A stretch of 64,000 nucleotides of DNA from Streptomyces prunicolor NBRC 13075 (GTDB lineage: Bacteria > Actinomycetota > Actinomycetes > Streptomycetales > Streptomycetaceae). Each line of letters begins with the position of its first letter. The first letter of the stretch is position 1. Of this stretch, positions 26,741-36,023 are shown piece after piece. The position numbers and the translations under genes were made by a program. The DNA is taken from positions 1 through 64,000 of the forward strand of contig NZ_BARF01000020.1 of assembly GCF_000367365.1 (NCBI RefSeq), written 5' to 3'. The notes below the pieces were generated by a model that ran no database searches, had not been told where the DNA came from, and worked only from the letters and a program-made list of their open reading frames with translations.

Positions 26741-28213
26741 ATGGCGTCGTCAATGGTGACCCCGTCCCCGCTCCCCCGACCACCGAGACCCAACCTCGCC
26801 TTCCGGCGGCTGCGCGGACCGCGCTCACCGGCGGAGTTCGCCGCGGCCGTACGCCGGTCCGCGCGGGAGATCGGCGAGCGGGTCAGCTGCGACGCGCGCT
26901 ACGTAGGCCGCGTCGAGGCCGGTGAGATCCGTTGTCCCAACTACGCGTACGAACGGGTGTTCCTGCACATGTTCCCCGGCCGCACGCTCGTCGACCTCGG
27001 CTTCGCGCCCCGCTCGTCCGTACGCGGACGCGGGGCGCGCACAGCCGAGGACACGCCCCCCGCGCACCTCACAAGCCCGGCCCTCACCACGGATGAGACG
27101 GCCAGGGCGGGTGAGACGCCGGAGGTGTACGAGCCGTATGACACGCAGGACCCGTACGACACGCACCAGAACCACGAGAACCACGAGGAGAGCGACGTGC
27201 TGCGTCGCGCATTCATGAGGGGCGGCACCGTCACGGTGGCCGCCGGCACGCTGGGCCCCTTGGGGCTCACCCTGGACGCCGTGGCAACGGAACGTTCCGT
27301 CCGTCGCCCCGGCACGAGCGAGGCGGGCGCCCTGGAAGAGGCCGTCCGCAGAATCCGGCTGCTCGACGACCGGCACGGCGCCGACGGCCTCTACCGGCGC
27401 GCGGCGGCCCCGCTGCGCGCCGCCTACGCCCTGCTCGACGCGGGCACCACCCGGCAGTCGGTCGCCGAGAGACTGCACTCCGGAGCGGGTGAACTCGCCA
27501 TCTCGGTGGGCTGGTTGGCCCACGACTCCGGCCGTTTCGACGACGCCCGCTCGCACTACGCGGAGGCACTCGCGACCGCCCGGCTGACCGGCGACGCCGG
27601 CCTTGAGGCACACGCCTTCTGCAATACGGCGTTCCTCGCGCGGGACGCCGGGCGGCCACGGGAAGCGGTGCGCGCCGCGCAGGCCGCGCAGCGCGTCGGA
27701 CGCCCGCTGGGTTCCGCCCGCCTGATGTCGCTGCTCGCGCTGCGCGAGGCGGGCGGCTGGGCGGGGCTCGCCGATCGCACCGGCTGCGAGCAGGCGCTGG
27801 CGCGTGCGCAGGCGCTCTTCGAGCGGGGGCACTCGGACGCCGACCCCGAGTGGATGAGCTTCTACGGAGAGGCCGAGTTGGAGGGGCTTAAGGCGCAGTG
27901 CTGGTCGACGCTGGGGGACTGGCCTCGGGCGGCGCGGCATGCGCGGCGTGCGGCGCATCTCCAGGATCCGCATTTCACTCGGAACATCGCGCTGTACATG
28001 GCTGAGCTCGCGGATGACCTGGCGCGCGGCGGGCGGCCGGACGAGGCGGCGACAGCCGGGATGCGAGTGCTGGACCTCTTGGACCTGGTGCAGTCGTCGC
28101 GGATTCAGACGATGTTGGCCGGGACTGCGCGGGTGCTGTTGCCTCACCGGCGGGCATCAGGGGTGTCTACGTTTCTGGATAGGCACTCAGGGCTGCCTCG
28201 TACTGCGGCTTAG
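26741..28213 (+). CDS. NsdA-like regulator with N-terminal HTH and TPR-type repeats
   Basis: 490 residues from ATG 26741, after GAGAGGAC. An N-terminal XRE-like helix-turn-helix (about 26-80, with ERVSCDARYVGRVEAGEIRCP) precedes a Pro/Asp/Thr-rich linker with short DPYDTH-type repeats (about 125-155), a hydrophobic stretch (GGTVTVAAGTLGPLGL) and a helical repeat region (about 190-470). This layout is that of the Streptomyces NsdA/NsdB family, which negatively affects differentiation and antibiotic production. The exact orthologue is uncertain. Confidence 0.8.
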   Translation: MASSMVTPSPLPRPPRPNLAFRRLRGPRSPAEFAAAVRRSAREIGERVSCDARYVGRVEAGEIRCPNYAYERVFLHMFPGRTLVDLGFAPRSSVRGRGARTAEDTPPAHLTSPALTTDETARAGETPEVYEPYDTQDPYDTHQNHENHEESDVLRRAFMRGGTVTVAAGTLGPLGLTLDAVATERSVRRPGTSEAGALEEAVRRIRLLDDRHGADGLYRRAAAPLRAAYALLDAGTTRQSVAERLHSGAGELAISVGWLAHDSGRFDDARSHYAEALATARLTGDAGLEAHAFCNTAFLARDAGRPREAVRAAQAAQRVGRPLGSARLMSLLALREAGGWAGLADRTGCEQALARAQALFERGHSDADPEWMSFYGEAELEGLKAQCWSTLGDWPRAARHARRAAHLQDPHFTRNIALYMAELADDLARGGRPDEAATAGMRVLDLLDLVQSSRIQTMLAGTARVLLPHRRASGVSTFLDRHSGLPRTAA

Positions 28214-28239
28214 TTGCTACGGAGGATGCGTTGTCATTC

Positions 28240-28322
28240 GTCTGCGGGCCGGTGGGGGCTGGTCGCGCCCACGCGGCGGAGCCGCAAATAGACACAGCCC
28301 CGCGCCCCTAAAAACAGGGCGC
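28240..28322. repeat. Likely dispersed Streptomyces intergenic repeat
   Basis: The sequence includes GGTCGCGCCCACGCGGCGGAGCCGCAAAT and then CACAGCCCCGCGCCCC. Fragments of this kind recur in many Streptomyces intergenic regions (recalled, not searched). It lies between two convergent genes. Confidence 0.45.
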
Positions 28323-28329
28323 TTAACGC

Positions 28330-28959
<630 letters not shown>

Positions 28960-29134
28960 TCACTCCATCATCGCGCACCCTGGAGAAGGGCAACCCGGGG
29001 GGCGATCTCTGCGTCTTTGAGGTCCGGGGGCGCCGGAAACAGGGCGCGCACATACGCCGTAAAGTGTCCCGACCGGGCTACTGGGAAGCCGGACCACGGG
29101 GCAGCGCACAGAACAGAAGGGGGAGGGCGATCGG

Positions 29135-30136
29135 ATGCCGCAGACCGAGACACCAGGCATCGAGGCGGACCGGCGAAGCCGGCTGCGCTGGTGGACCGAG
29201 CTGCCGCTGATCCTCCTGGTGTACGCCTCGTACTCGGCGGGCCGCCTGCTGGCCAGGGGCGACACAGCCAGCGCCGTGGACCACGGGCTGGCGATCCTGC
29301 GGATCGAGAAGGTCCTGCACATCAACGCCGAGCACCCGCTCAACCGCCTCTTCACGCGCGAGGCCTGGCTCGGCATCCCGGCCGACTTCTGGTACGCGTC
29401 GCTGCACTACCTGATCACGCCCGCGATCCTGATCTGGCTGTTCAGGTCACGCGCGCAGGTCTACCGCGCGGCCCGCACCTGGCTGATGACGTCCACGTTC
29501 ATCGGCCTGATCGGCTTCACCCTGCTCCCGACCTGCCCGCCCCGGCTGCTCTCCCCCGGCTACGGCTTCGTGGACACGATGGCCCAGTACAGCTCGTACG
29601 GCTGGTGGGGCGGCGACGCGAGCGCGCCGCGCGGGCTGGGCGGCATGACGAACCAGTACGCGGCGATGCCGAGCCTGCACTGCGGCTGGGCGCTGTGGTG
29701 CGGTGTGATGCTCTGGCGCCACGGCGGGACCCGGCTGACCAAGGTCGTCGGGGTCGCCTATCCGCTGCTCACGGCGATCGTGGTTATGGGCACCGCGAAC
29801 CACTACCTCCTCGACGCGGTCGCGGGCGTGGTCGTGATGGGGCTCGGGTTCCTGCTGGCGCCGCAGGTGATGAAGGCGGCGGACCGGCTCAGGGTGCGGT
29901 TCGAGGGGCGTGGATCGCTGGTCGCGGCGCGGTCGCGTGACTCCTCTCTCGACGCTTCCCCTGATGCTTCTCGTGACGCCTCTCATGGCTCAGAAACCTC
30001 AATTGTCAGTGGCGGATGCCAGACTTCGCCGGGTGAGCGAATTCCACGGCAGCGCGAGTCACAGCTCGGTACCGGAGCCGAGCCGGGTGCCTCCCCCACG
30101 GACGCGGGGGACGGCGCTCCGGCACCGGCTCGCTGA
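29135..30136 (+). CDS. PAP2-family membrane phosphatase/phosphotransferase
   Basis: 333 residues. About six membrane segments. PAP2 motifs are AMPSLHCGWALW (PSxH, about residue 178) and ANHYLLDAVAG (H-x4-D, about 218). The Aur1/Ipt1-like branch handles phosphoinositides or lipid head groups. The last 70 residues are Ser/Asp-rich and unusual, and the end overlaps the downstream nuclease reading frame by about 100 bases, so the natural C-terminus may be shorter. Confidence 0.85.
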   Translation: MPQTETPGIEADRRSRLRWWTELPLILLVYASYSAGRLLARGDTASAVDHGLAILRIEKVLHINAEHPLNRLFTREAWLGIPADFWYASLHYLITPAILIWLFRSRAQVYRAARTWLMTSTFIGLIGFTLLPTCPPRLLSPGYGFVDTMAQYSSYGWWGGDASAPRGLGGMTNQYAAMPSLHCGWALWCGVMLWRHGGTRLTKVVGVAYPLLTAIVVMGTANHYLLDAVAGVVVMGLGFLLAPQVMKAADRLRVRFEGRGSLVAARSRDSSLDASPDASRDASHGSETSIVSGGCQTSPGERIPRQRESQLGTGAEPGASPTDAGDGAPAPAR

Positions 30137-31232
30137 GCTGCGCGGCCCTGACGTCCCGGCCAAGGCGCTGGACGCGCGCGCCCTCGCGGCATTGGCGGCG
30201 AACCCGGGCTGCAAGCGACGGGCGATCCTGGACGGCGCGGGGGTGAACAAGGCGGTGCTGGCCGACGCGCTCGGCTCGCCGTCGGCCTTCGGGCAGTCCC
30301 AGTTCGCCTTCATGCGGGGCAACGCCTTCGAGGCCCGGGTCAAGGCGGACGGCGGCGCGGAGCTGCTGCGACTGGTGCACGAGAAGCTGGACGCGGGCGC
30401 CGAGCCGCCGACCCGCGCGCGGGTGCCCAAGCTGGACGCGATCGGCCCCGAGGGACGCGCGGCCCGTACGGCGCTCGCGCTGCGCGAGGCCACCGAGGCC
30501 GCCGCCTGGACCCTGCTCGACCACCCGATGCTCGCCCTCGACGTGGCGGGTTCGCCCGCGTTCCTGGAGCCGGACGCGGTCGTCGTGCACCCGGACGGCA
30601 GTTGGACGGTCGTGGAGATCAAGTCCTTCCCGATGCTGGACGGTTCGGCGGACCCGGCGAAGGTCGGCGCGGCGGCCCGCCAGTCGGCGGTGTACGTGCT
30701 GGCCCTGGAAGAGGTCGCGGCCAAGCTGGATCCCGCTCCCCGGGTCCGGCACCGCGTCCTCCTGGTCTGCCCGAAGGACTTCTCGAACCTCCCCACCGCG
30801 TCCGCCGTCGATGTCCGCAAGCAACGCGCGGTCACCGGCCGCCAGTTGGCCCGTCTCACCCGCATCGAGGACATCGCCGACACCCTCCCCGAGGGCACCT
30901 GCTTCGCCCCCGACCGCCCCACCGCCGAGCTGACCGCCGCCGTCGAGTCGGTCCCGGCGGCCTACGCCCCCGAGTGCCTGGCCGCCTGCGAACTGGCCTT
31001 CCACTGCCGCGACCACTCCCGCGCGTCCGGCGCGGTCACCTCCCTCGGCCGCTCCCTGCGCGCCGAGTTGGGCGACCTGACGACGGTCGACGAGGTCCTG
31101 TCGGCGGCCCACGGCGAGTCCGGCGACCCTGACGACCCGGCGGTGGCGGCCCTGCGCAGAGCCGCCGAGCTGCGGGCCGAGGCCCTGGAAAGCGCGGCTG
31201 CCCCACGGCCGGAGGAGGCCCCGTGTCTCTGA
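30033..31232 (+). CDS. RecB/Cas4-like PD-(D/E)xK nuclease with likely Fe-S cysteines
   Basis: 399 residues if GTG 30033 is the start; other starts lie upstream and the ribosome site is weak. The nuclease core is EPDAVVVHPDGSW then VVEIKSF: Asp181, Glu195, Lys197. A lone Cys60 (in NPGCKRRAIL) lies before the core and three cysteines follow it (C315-x3-C319-x5-C325). This 1+3 pattern around the core is that of Fe-S nucleases of the AddB/Cas4/Dna2 class. The stop overlaps the next gene by 10 bases; it is the first gene of a coupled three-gene operon. Confidence 0.85.
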   Translation: MSEFHGSASHSSVPEPSRVPPPRTRGTALRHRLAELRGPDVPAKALDARALAALAANPGCKRRAILDGAGVNKAVLADALGSPSAFGQSQFAFMRGNAFEARVKADGGAELLRLVHEKLDAGAEPPTRARVPKLDAIGPEGRAARTALALREATEAAAWTLLDHPMLALDVAGSPAFLEPDAVVVHPDGSWTVVEIKSFPMLDGSADPAKVGAAARQSAVYVLALEEVAAKLDPAPRVRHRVLLVCPKDFSNLPTASAVDVRKQRAVTGRQLARLTRIEDIADTLPEGTCFAPDRPTAELTAAVESVPAAYAPECLAACELAFHCRDHSRASGAVTSLGRSLRAELGDLTTVDEVLSAAHGESGDPDDPAVAALRRAAELRAEALESAAAPRPEEAPCL

Positions 31233-32821
31233 TCTCAACTCTCGCCCGCCTGGAGGCCGTTCACAGCGGCCGCGCCCAGCCCACCGCCACCGTCCGCCAC
31301 CGGCACCTCTCCGAGCGCCCCCTCGTCCTCGTGCCGCTCACCACCGCCGGTGAGGCCGGGGCACCCCTCGGCGCCCTCGTCGGCACGGACCGGGACGCGC
31401 CCCGCCTCCTGGTCGTACCGCAGCCGCGCGACCGGGACCTCAGGTTCGCGTTCCTGGCCGAACTCGCGGATGTGGTCCTGCCGTACATCGACACGTTCGC
31501 GGACGACGTGGAGGCCGCAGAGCGCAACGAGACGGACCCGGAGACCGGCAAGCGGGTCAAGGTCGAGGTCGAACTGTGCGCGGACGCCCCGCAGTTGATC
31601 GTGCCGAGCCGCGCGGGCATCGAGTTGGTACGGCTGCTCGGCCGTTCGATGCGGTTCCGCCGGACCGCCGAGCAGGACCCGGAGACCCCGCACCCGGCGC
31701 CCCCGCGCGTGCCGTTGCTCGGGCGGTGGCTGACCCACTTCGGGGAGCGGGCCCGCGTGCCCGGTTCCGCGCTGCTCCTCGCGCTCACCGAGGTGCTCGG
31801 CCGGCACTGGGCCACCGGCCAATCCAGCCTGGAGGACCAGCACTTGGCGGCGCTGCTCGCGTGGATCGACCCGCCGGACGGTGTCTCCGGCGCCGAGGCA
31901 GCGCTCGACGCGGAGCTACGGCGGGACGCGCGGGGCCAGTTGGTGTGCCCGCCGGCCGGCCCGGCCACCGACCCGGCCTTCGACAACAAGCTGCTCGCCC
32001 CGGCCATCGAGCGCTACGACCGCGCGCGTACCGCCCTCGCCGCCGCCGAGGACGGTCTGGAGGCCGATGACCGGCTCGGTGAACTCACCGCCGCCGAGCG
32101 GGAGATCAGGTCCCTCGTCGAGAGCGTCACCCGCCCCACCTGGGAGGCGGTGTGGCACGGGCTCGACCTGTTGCGGGCGCTGCCGGAGGGCGCGCACGCC
32201 GTCGACCGGTGGACCCGGGACCGCTGGTCGTTCACCGGCCACCGGGACCGGATCGTCGCCGGTGAGCCCCCGCAGCCGCGCCGCGACGACGCGGTCACCG
32301 CGGCCAACAAGCTGGCCACGCGCGAACGTGAACAGGCCCGGCTGGATGCCCAGGAGGCCCTGGACGACCCGCTGGTGATGGCCGGGCGGCGGCTCGCCGG
32401 GGAGGCCTTCGCGGGCGAGGTCATCGATGTCGTCATGGCGTACAGCGAGGGCAAGAGCCCTCGCCCGCGCCCCCTGGTGACCGTGCGCACGGACGACCGG
32501 CCGCATCTCGGGGAGCGGGTGAAGGTGTTCCGGTCGCTCGGCGGGAAGCCGCAGTCCGCGGAGTTCGTGGGCCACGAGGAGGACGGCGCCCTCATCGTCC
32601 TCCGGGTGGTCGACAAGATGGGGCGCGGCAAGGAGCCGGAGACCGGTTCCTTGCCGGAGAAGGGTGACCGGATCTGCTTCACGCTGTTCGAGCACGAGCA
32701 GCGGGGCGGCGCGAAACTACCCGACCAGGAGGAGACACCGTGGACGCACGGAGGCCCGCCGGGTGAGGAGAGCGCCGTACAGGAGTCCGCCGACCCGGTG
32801 ACCGAGGAGGACGTCCTGTGA
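31223..32821 (+). CDS. Large middle protein of the nuclease-helicase operon, unknown fold
   Basis: 532 residues from GTG 31223, which follows GGAGGA and overlaps the nuclease stop. It is acidic and mostly helical in the middle, with a charged segment around 260-360. The last 100 residues (VRTDDRPHLGERVKVFRSLG, then ICFTLFEHEQ) look like a beta-barrel of the OB type, as found between nuclease and helicase in Dna2. No catalytic motif seen. It ends in a GTGA overlap with the helicase. Confidence 0.75.
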   Translation: MSLISTLARLEAVHSGRAQPTATVRHRHLSERPLVLVPLTTAGEAGAPLGALVGTDRDAPRLLVVPQPRDRDLRFAFLAELADVVLPYIDTFADDVEAAERNETDPETGKRVKVEVELCADAPQLIVPSRAGIELVRLLGRSMRFRRTAEQDPETPHPAPPRVPLLGRWLTHFGERARVPGSALLLALTEVLGRHWATGQSSLEDQHLAALLAWIDPPDGVSGAEAALDAELRRDARGQLVCPPAGPATDPAFDNKLLAPAIERYDRARTALAAAEDGLEADDRLGELTAAEREIRSLVESVTRPTWEAVWHGLDLLRALPEGAHAVDRWTRDRWSFTGHRDRIVAGEPPQPRRDDAVTAANKLATREREQARLDAQEALDDPLVMAGRRLAGEAFAGEVIDVVMAYSEGKSPRPRPLVTVRTDDRPHLGERVKVFRSLGGKPQSAEFVGHEEDGALIVLRVVDKMGRGKEPETGSLPEKGDRICFTLFEHEQRGGAKLPDQEETPWTHGGPPGEESAVQESADPVTEEDVL

Positions 32822-34158
32822 GCGCCGACATCGTCTTCGACCCCGGTGCCGAGGCCGGCCGCGCGACCGACGCGATCCTCCGCGACACCCTGCACGGCAC
32901 CGCGCGCGGTGTCGTCGTCGACTCCCCGCCCGGTGCCGGCAAGTCCACGCTCGTCGTCCGCGCGGCGCTCGAACTGGCCGACGCGGGGCGCCCGTTGATG
33001 GTGGTCGCGCAGACCAACGCCCAGGTCGACGACCTGGTCGTCCGGCTCGCCGAGAAGAACGGCGAGCTGCCGGTCGGCCGCCTCCACAGCAGTGACGCCG
33101 ACCCGTACGACAAGGCACTGGACGACCTGCCGAACGTACGGAAGTCGGCGAAGGCGGGCGAGCTCGCGGGCCTTCCGGTCGTCATCTCGACGGCGGCCAA
33201 GTGGGCGCACGTGAAGGTGGACGAGCCGTGGCGGCACGCGATCGTCGACGAGGCGTACCAGATGCGTTCGGACTCGCTGCTGGCCGTGGCCGGGCTGTTC
33301 GAGCGGGCGCTGTTCGTGGGCGACCCGGGGCAGTTGGACCCGTTCGCGATCGTCGGCGCGGAGCAGTGGGCGGGCCTGTCGTACGACCCCTCGTCCTCGG
33401 CGGTGACGACCCTGCTCGCCCACAACCCCGAACTGCCGCAGCACCGACTGCCGGTGTCGTGGCGGCTCCCGGCGTCGGCGGCCCCGCTGGTCTCGGACGC
33501 GTTCTACCCGTACACCCGCTTCCGCAGCGGCACGGGCCACGGTGACCGGCGGCTCAACTTCGGTGTCCCGTCGGACGGTTCGGGCCCGGACCGGGTGATC
33601 GACGAGGCCGCGGAGTCGGGTTGGGGCCTGCTGGAACTGCCCGCACGCCATACGCCCCGCACGGACCCGGAGGCGGTACGGGCGGTGGCGACGGTCGTAC
33701 GACGCCTGCTGGACCGGGACGGCGCGGCCACGTCGGAACGCTCACCCGACCCCACTCCCCTGACCGCCGACCGGATCGCGGTCGGCACCGCGCACCGGGA
33801 CCAGGCGGCGGCGATCCGCGCTGCGCTGGGCGAGTTGGGCGTCACGGACGTCACCGTGGACACGGCGAACCGGCTCCAGGGCCGGGAGTTCGACGTCACG
33901 GTGGTCCTCCATCCCCTCTCCGGCCGCCCCGACGCCACCGCCTTCCACCTGGAGACGGGCCGCCTCTGCGTCCTCGCCTCCCGCCACCGGCACGCGTGCA
34001 TCGTGGTCTGCCGGGCGGGCGTCACCGACCTCCTCGACGACCACCCGTCGACGGAGCCGGTGCAGTTGGGGGTGACGGTGAAGTTTCCCGACGGCTGGGA
34101 GGCGAACCACGCGGTGCTGGCGCATCTGGCGGAGCACCGGGTGGTGTGGCGGCCGTAG
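32818..34158 (+). CDS. SF1 helicase (Upf1/Dna2-like)
   Basis: 446 residues from GTG 32818 in a 4-base overlap. Walker A is SPPGAGKST (about 39-47), Walker B is AIVDEAYQM (about 140-148, DEAY rather than DEAQ/DEAD), motif III FVGDPGQLDP (about 163-172), motif V TANRLQGREFDV (about 350-361) and motif VI LASRHRHACIVV (about 384-395). These are superfamily 1 helicase motifs. It is translated together with the nuclease and middle protein, so the three probably act as one complex. Confidence 0.92.
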   Translation: MSADIVFDPGAEAGRATDAILRDTLHGTARGVVVDSPPGAGKSTLVVRAALELADAGRPLMVVAQTNAQVDDLVVRLAEKNGELPVGRLHSSDADPYDKALDDLPNVRKSAKAGELAGLPVVISTAAKWAHVKVDEPWRHAIVDEAYQMRSDSLLAVAGLFERALFVGDPGQLDPFAIVGAEQWAGLSYDPSSSAVTTLLAHNPELPQHRLPVSWRLPASAAPLVSDAFYPYTRFRSGTGHGDRRLNFGVPSDGSGPDRVIDEAAESGWGLLELPARHTPRTDPEAVRAVATVVRRLLDRDGAATSERSPDPTPLTADRIAVGTAHRDQAAAIRAALGELGVTDVTVDTANRLQGREFDVTVVLHPLSGRPDATAFHLETGRLCVLASRHRHACIVVCRAGVTDLLDDHPSTEPVQLGVTVKFPDGWEANHAVLAHLAEHRVVWRP

Positions 34159-34173
34159 CGCGCCGGAGCACCG

Positions 34174-34836
34174 TCAGGACAGTGGCGAACCCGGGACGGG
34201 CCAAGCGATCGTCGAGGTCGCGTGAGCGATGCGTTCAGGGCCGCCGGGTGGCGGCCAGGTGCCCGCGGCGTAGAGCTCCCGCCGGATGCGGACGCGTTCG
34301 TCGAGACTCTGGAAGGGCCACACGTGCACGATGCGTTCGGGGCCGTCGAGCGCGTACATCACGACCGTGACCGGGTCGATCGGGTCGCGCTCCGGAAGCG
34401 CTCGGCGCCAGCCCTGGATCGTTCCTGGCAGACCGCCGGGAACGAGCGTGTAATCACGGATCTCGTACGCCGGCCCGAGCGTTCCCACCTCCACCTTCGG
34501 CATCATCGGCAGCCCCGCGAAGCTCGCCACGTCGATGCCGGTGACCTCGGCCGTCCCGGAGAGCGGGTGCCCACCCAGCCGCATGGCGTGCCGGGCGGCG
34601 AGGAGGGTTTCCTCGTCCGGGAACGATCGCAGCACCCAGACACGTCCGAGTTCGCCGTTCTCCGATGTCCACCCGCCGAGCCAGCGTCCGCCATCGCCCG
34701 CGTTCTCCGCCCACACGCGCACGGCTTCGGCGACGCGTGTGCCGTCCATGAGCGCGCTGGTGACCGTTGTCCACTCGTACCGGACCGCTCGCTGTTCCAC
34801 GGAGACGTCCGCAGAGGTGATGGGCGCTGTCCTCAC
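34174..34836 (-). CDS. NIPSNAP-family protein
   Basis: 220 residues from GTG 34836; the longer reading upstream to 35118 is low-complexity and unlikely. A tandem of two ferredoxin-like domains, the second being the clear NIPSNAP one: YEIRDYTLVPGGLPGTIQGW and IVHVWPFQSLDERVRIR. Function unknown in this family. It converges with the helicase gene. Confidence 0.8.
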   Translation of the reverse strand: MRTAPITSADVSVEQRAVRYEWTTVTSALMDGTRVAEAVRVWAENAGDGGRWLGGWTSENGELGRVWVLRSFPDEETLLAARHAMRLGGHPLSGTAEVTGIDVASFAGLPMMPKVEVGTLGPAYEIRDYTLVPGGLPGTIQGWRRALPERDPIDPVTVVMYALDGPERIVHVWPFQSLDERVRIRRELYAAGTWPPPGGPERIAHATSTIAWPVPGSPLS

Positions 34837-35106
34837 TGTCCCGCCGTTCTCCCGATGTGTGGTCCCGCTGCGGCACAACCGCGCGGGATCACCCAACATA
34901 CGACAGCCGGGAAGCAATCCGGCCGACGCCCGCGCCATGCGAGCGGCAGCCGATGAATACAGTGCCGGACCACTGGGAAACCCCTCACATGGCGCGGGAT
35001 CCCGTGCCTCGGGGGTATGCCCGGGGCCCCTTGCGCGGCCGGGGGACAATGGACGGTGGTCCGGCTCGTGAGGCGGGTCATCCGTGACGTACGAGGAGGA
35101 GAAGAC

Positions 35107-35478
35107 ATGGCGGAGCACACGCCGCGTCGCAACGAATCGCGGCTACGCCCCGCACCCCTGCTCTTCGAGCCCGCGCAGGCGGCCGAGGACCCGGAGCACT
35201 TCTTCGACCTGGAGTCGATAGACGACCCTCGCGCGCTGCTGGCCCGCGCGACGGAGCTGACCCACGCGTTCCGCGCCGCGACCGACCGCGCGGTGGAGTT
35301 CCAGGCGATCGCGGCGGCACAGCTCGCCGATCCGCGCCGCTTCGACCGGCTGACGCCGGCGGACATCGCCGAGCGGGCCGAGTGGACCGAGGACTACGCG
35401 AAGAAGATGGTCGAGTTCGGGCGGGACCTGCTGCGCGGCACGGAGGGCAGGGACAGCGGGGGCGCCGACCCGGTGTGA
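35107..35478 (+). CDS. Small conserved hypothetical protein
   Basis: 123 residues from ATG 35107, preceded by GAGGAGGAGAAG. It is acidic and helical (DPRALLARATELTHAFRAAT, DIAERAEWTEDYAKKMVEFG) without cysteines or membrane segments. I do not recognise the family; it is probably a helical DNA-binding or adaptor protein. Confidence 0.65.
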   Translation: MAEHTPRRNESRLRPAPLLFEPAQAAEDPEHFFDLESIDDPRALLARATELTHAFRAATDRAVEFQAIAAAQLADPRRFDRLTPADIAERAEWTEDYAKKMVEFGRDLLRGTEGRDSGGADPV

Positions 35479-36023
35479 ACCGGGAGGGCGGACCGAGGGG
35501 ACGGACCCGGGGGGTGAACCGGGGGGGGCTGACCAGGGCCGGACCGGGCCCGGGGCCTGCGACTCCTGCGGCACCCGCAATGCCCGCAGCGTTCGCGGCA
35601 CCCGTGGCACCCGCATCGCTCGCGACACCTGCGGCGCCCACAACATCCGCAGCGCCTCCAACGGCTCGCGGCTCCCGCGACGCCCACAACACCCTCGGCG
35701 CCTTCAGCGCCCGCAACGGCTCGCGGCACCCCCAACGCTCGCGACACCTACGGCGTCCACGGCTCCCCCAACACCCGCCAAACTCGCGACACCCGTGACT
35801 CACACGGCTCCCGCGACGCCCACAATTCCCGCGGCCCCCACCGCACCCACAACACCCACCACCCCCACAGCCCCCTCCACACCCCCCCCCGGCCTCCCAC
35901 CCGGCACCAGAAGAAGCGTCTGGCATATGCCGGTCGGGCAAGATACTCCCTCCCGCCCCCTCCTGTCCCGATTTCTGGCAACCCTTAGCTAGCGGACGCT
36001 CACGGCCGGTAGACCTAGGGGAC
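35479..36023. repeat. Low-complexity GCACCCGC-type spacer region
   Basis: About 350 bases (35541-35890) consist of degenerate short units related to CACCCGCG and CAACACCC with 9-12 base spacing, giving Ala/Pro/Thr-rich open frames on the plus strand and Gly/Ala/Arg-rich ones on the minus strand. No frame has a credible start with a ribosome site through the whole stretch. The first 60 bases are G-rich. I see no gene. Confidence 0.7.

Noticed and set aside
34837..35118. N-terminal extension of the NIPSNAP gene
   Set aside because: Low-complexity and without a ribosome site; GTG 34836 starts the conserved part.
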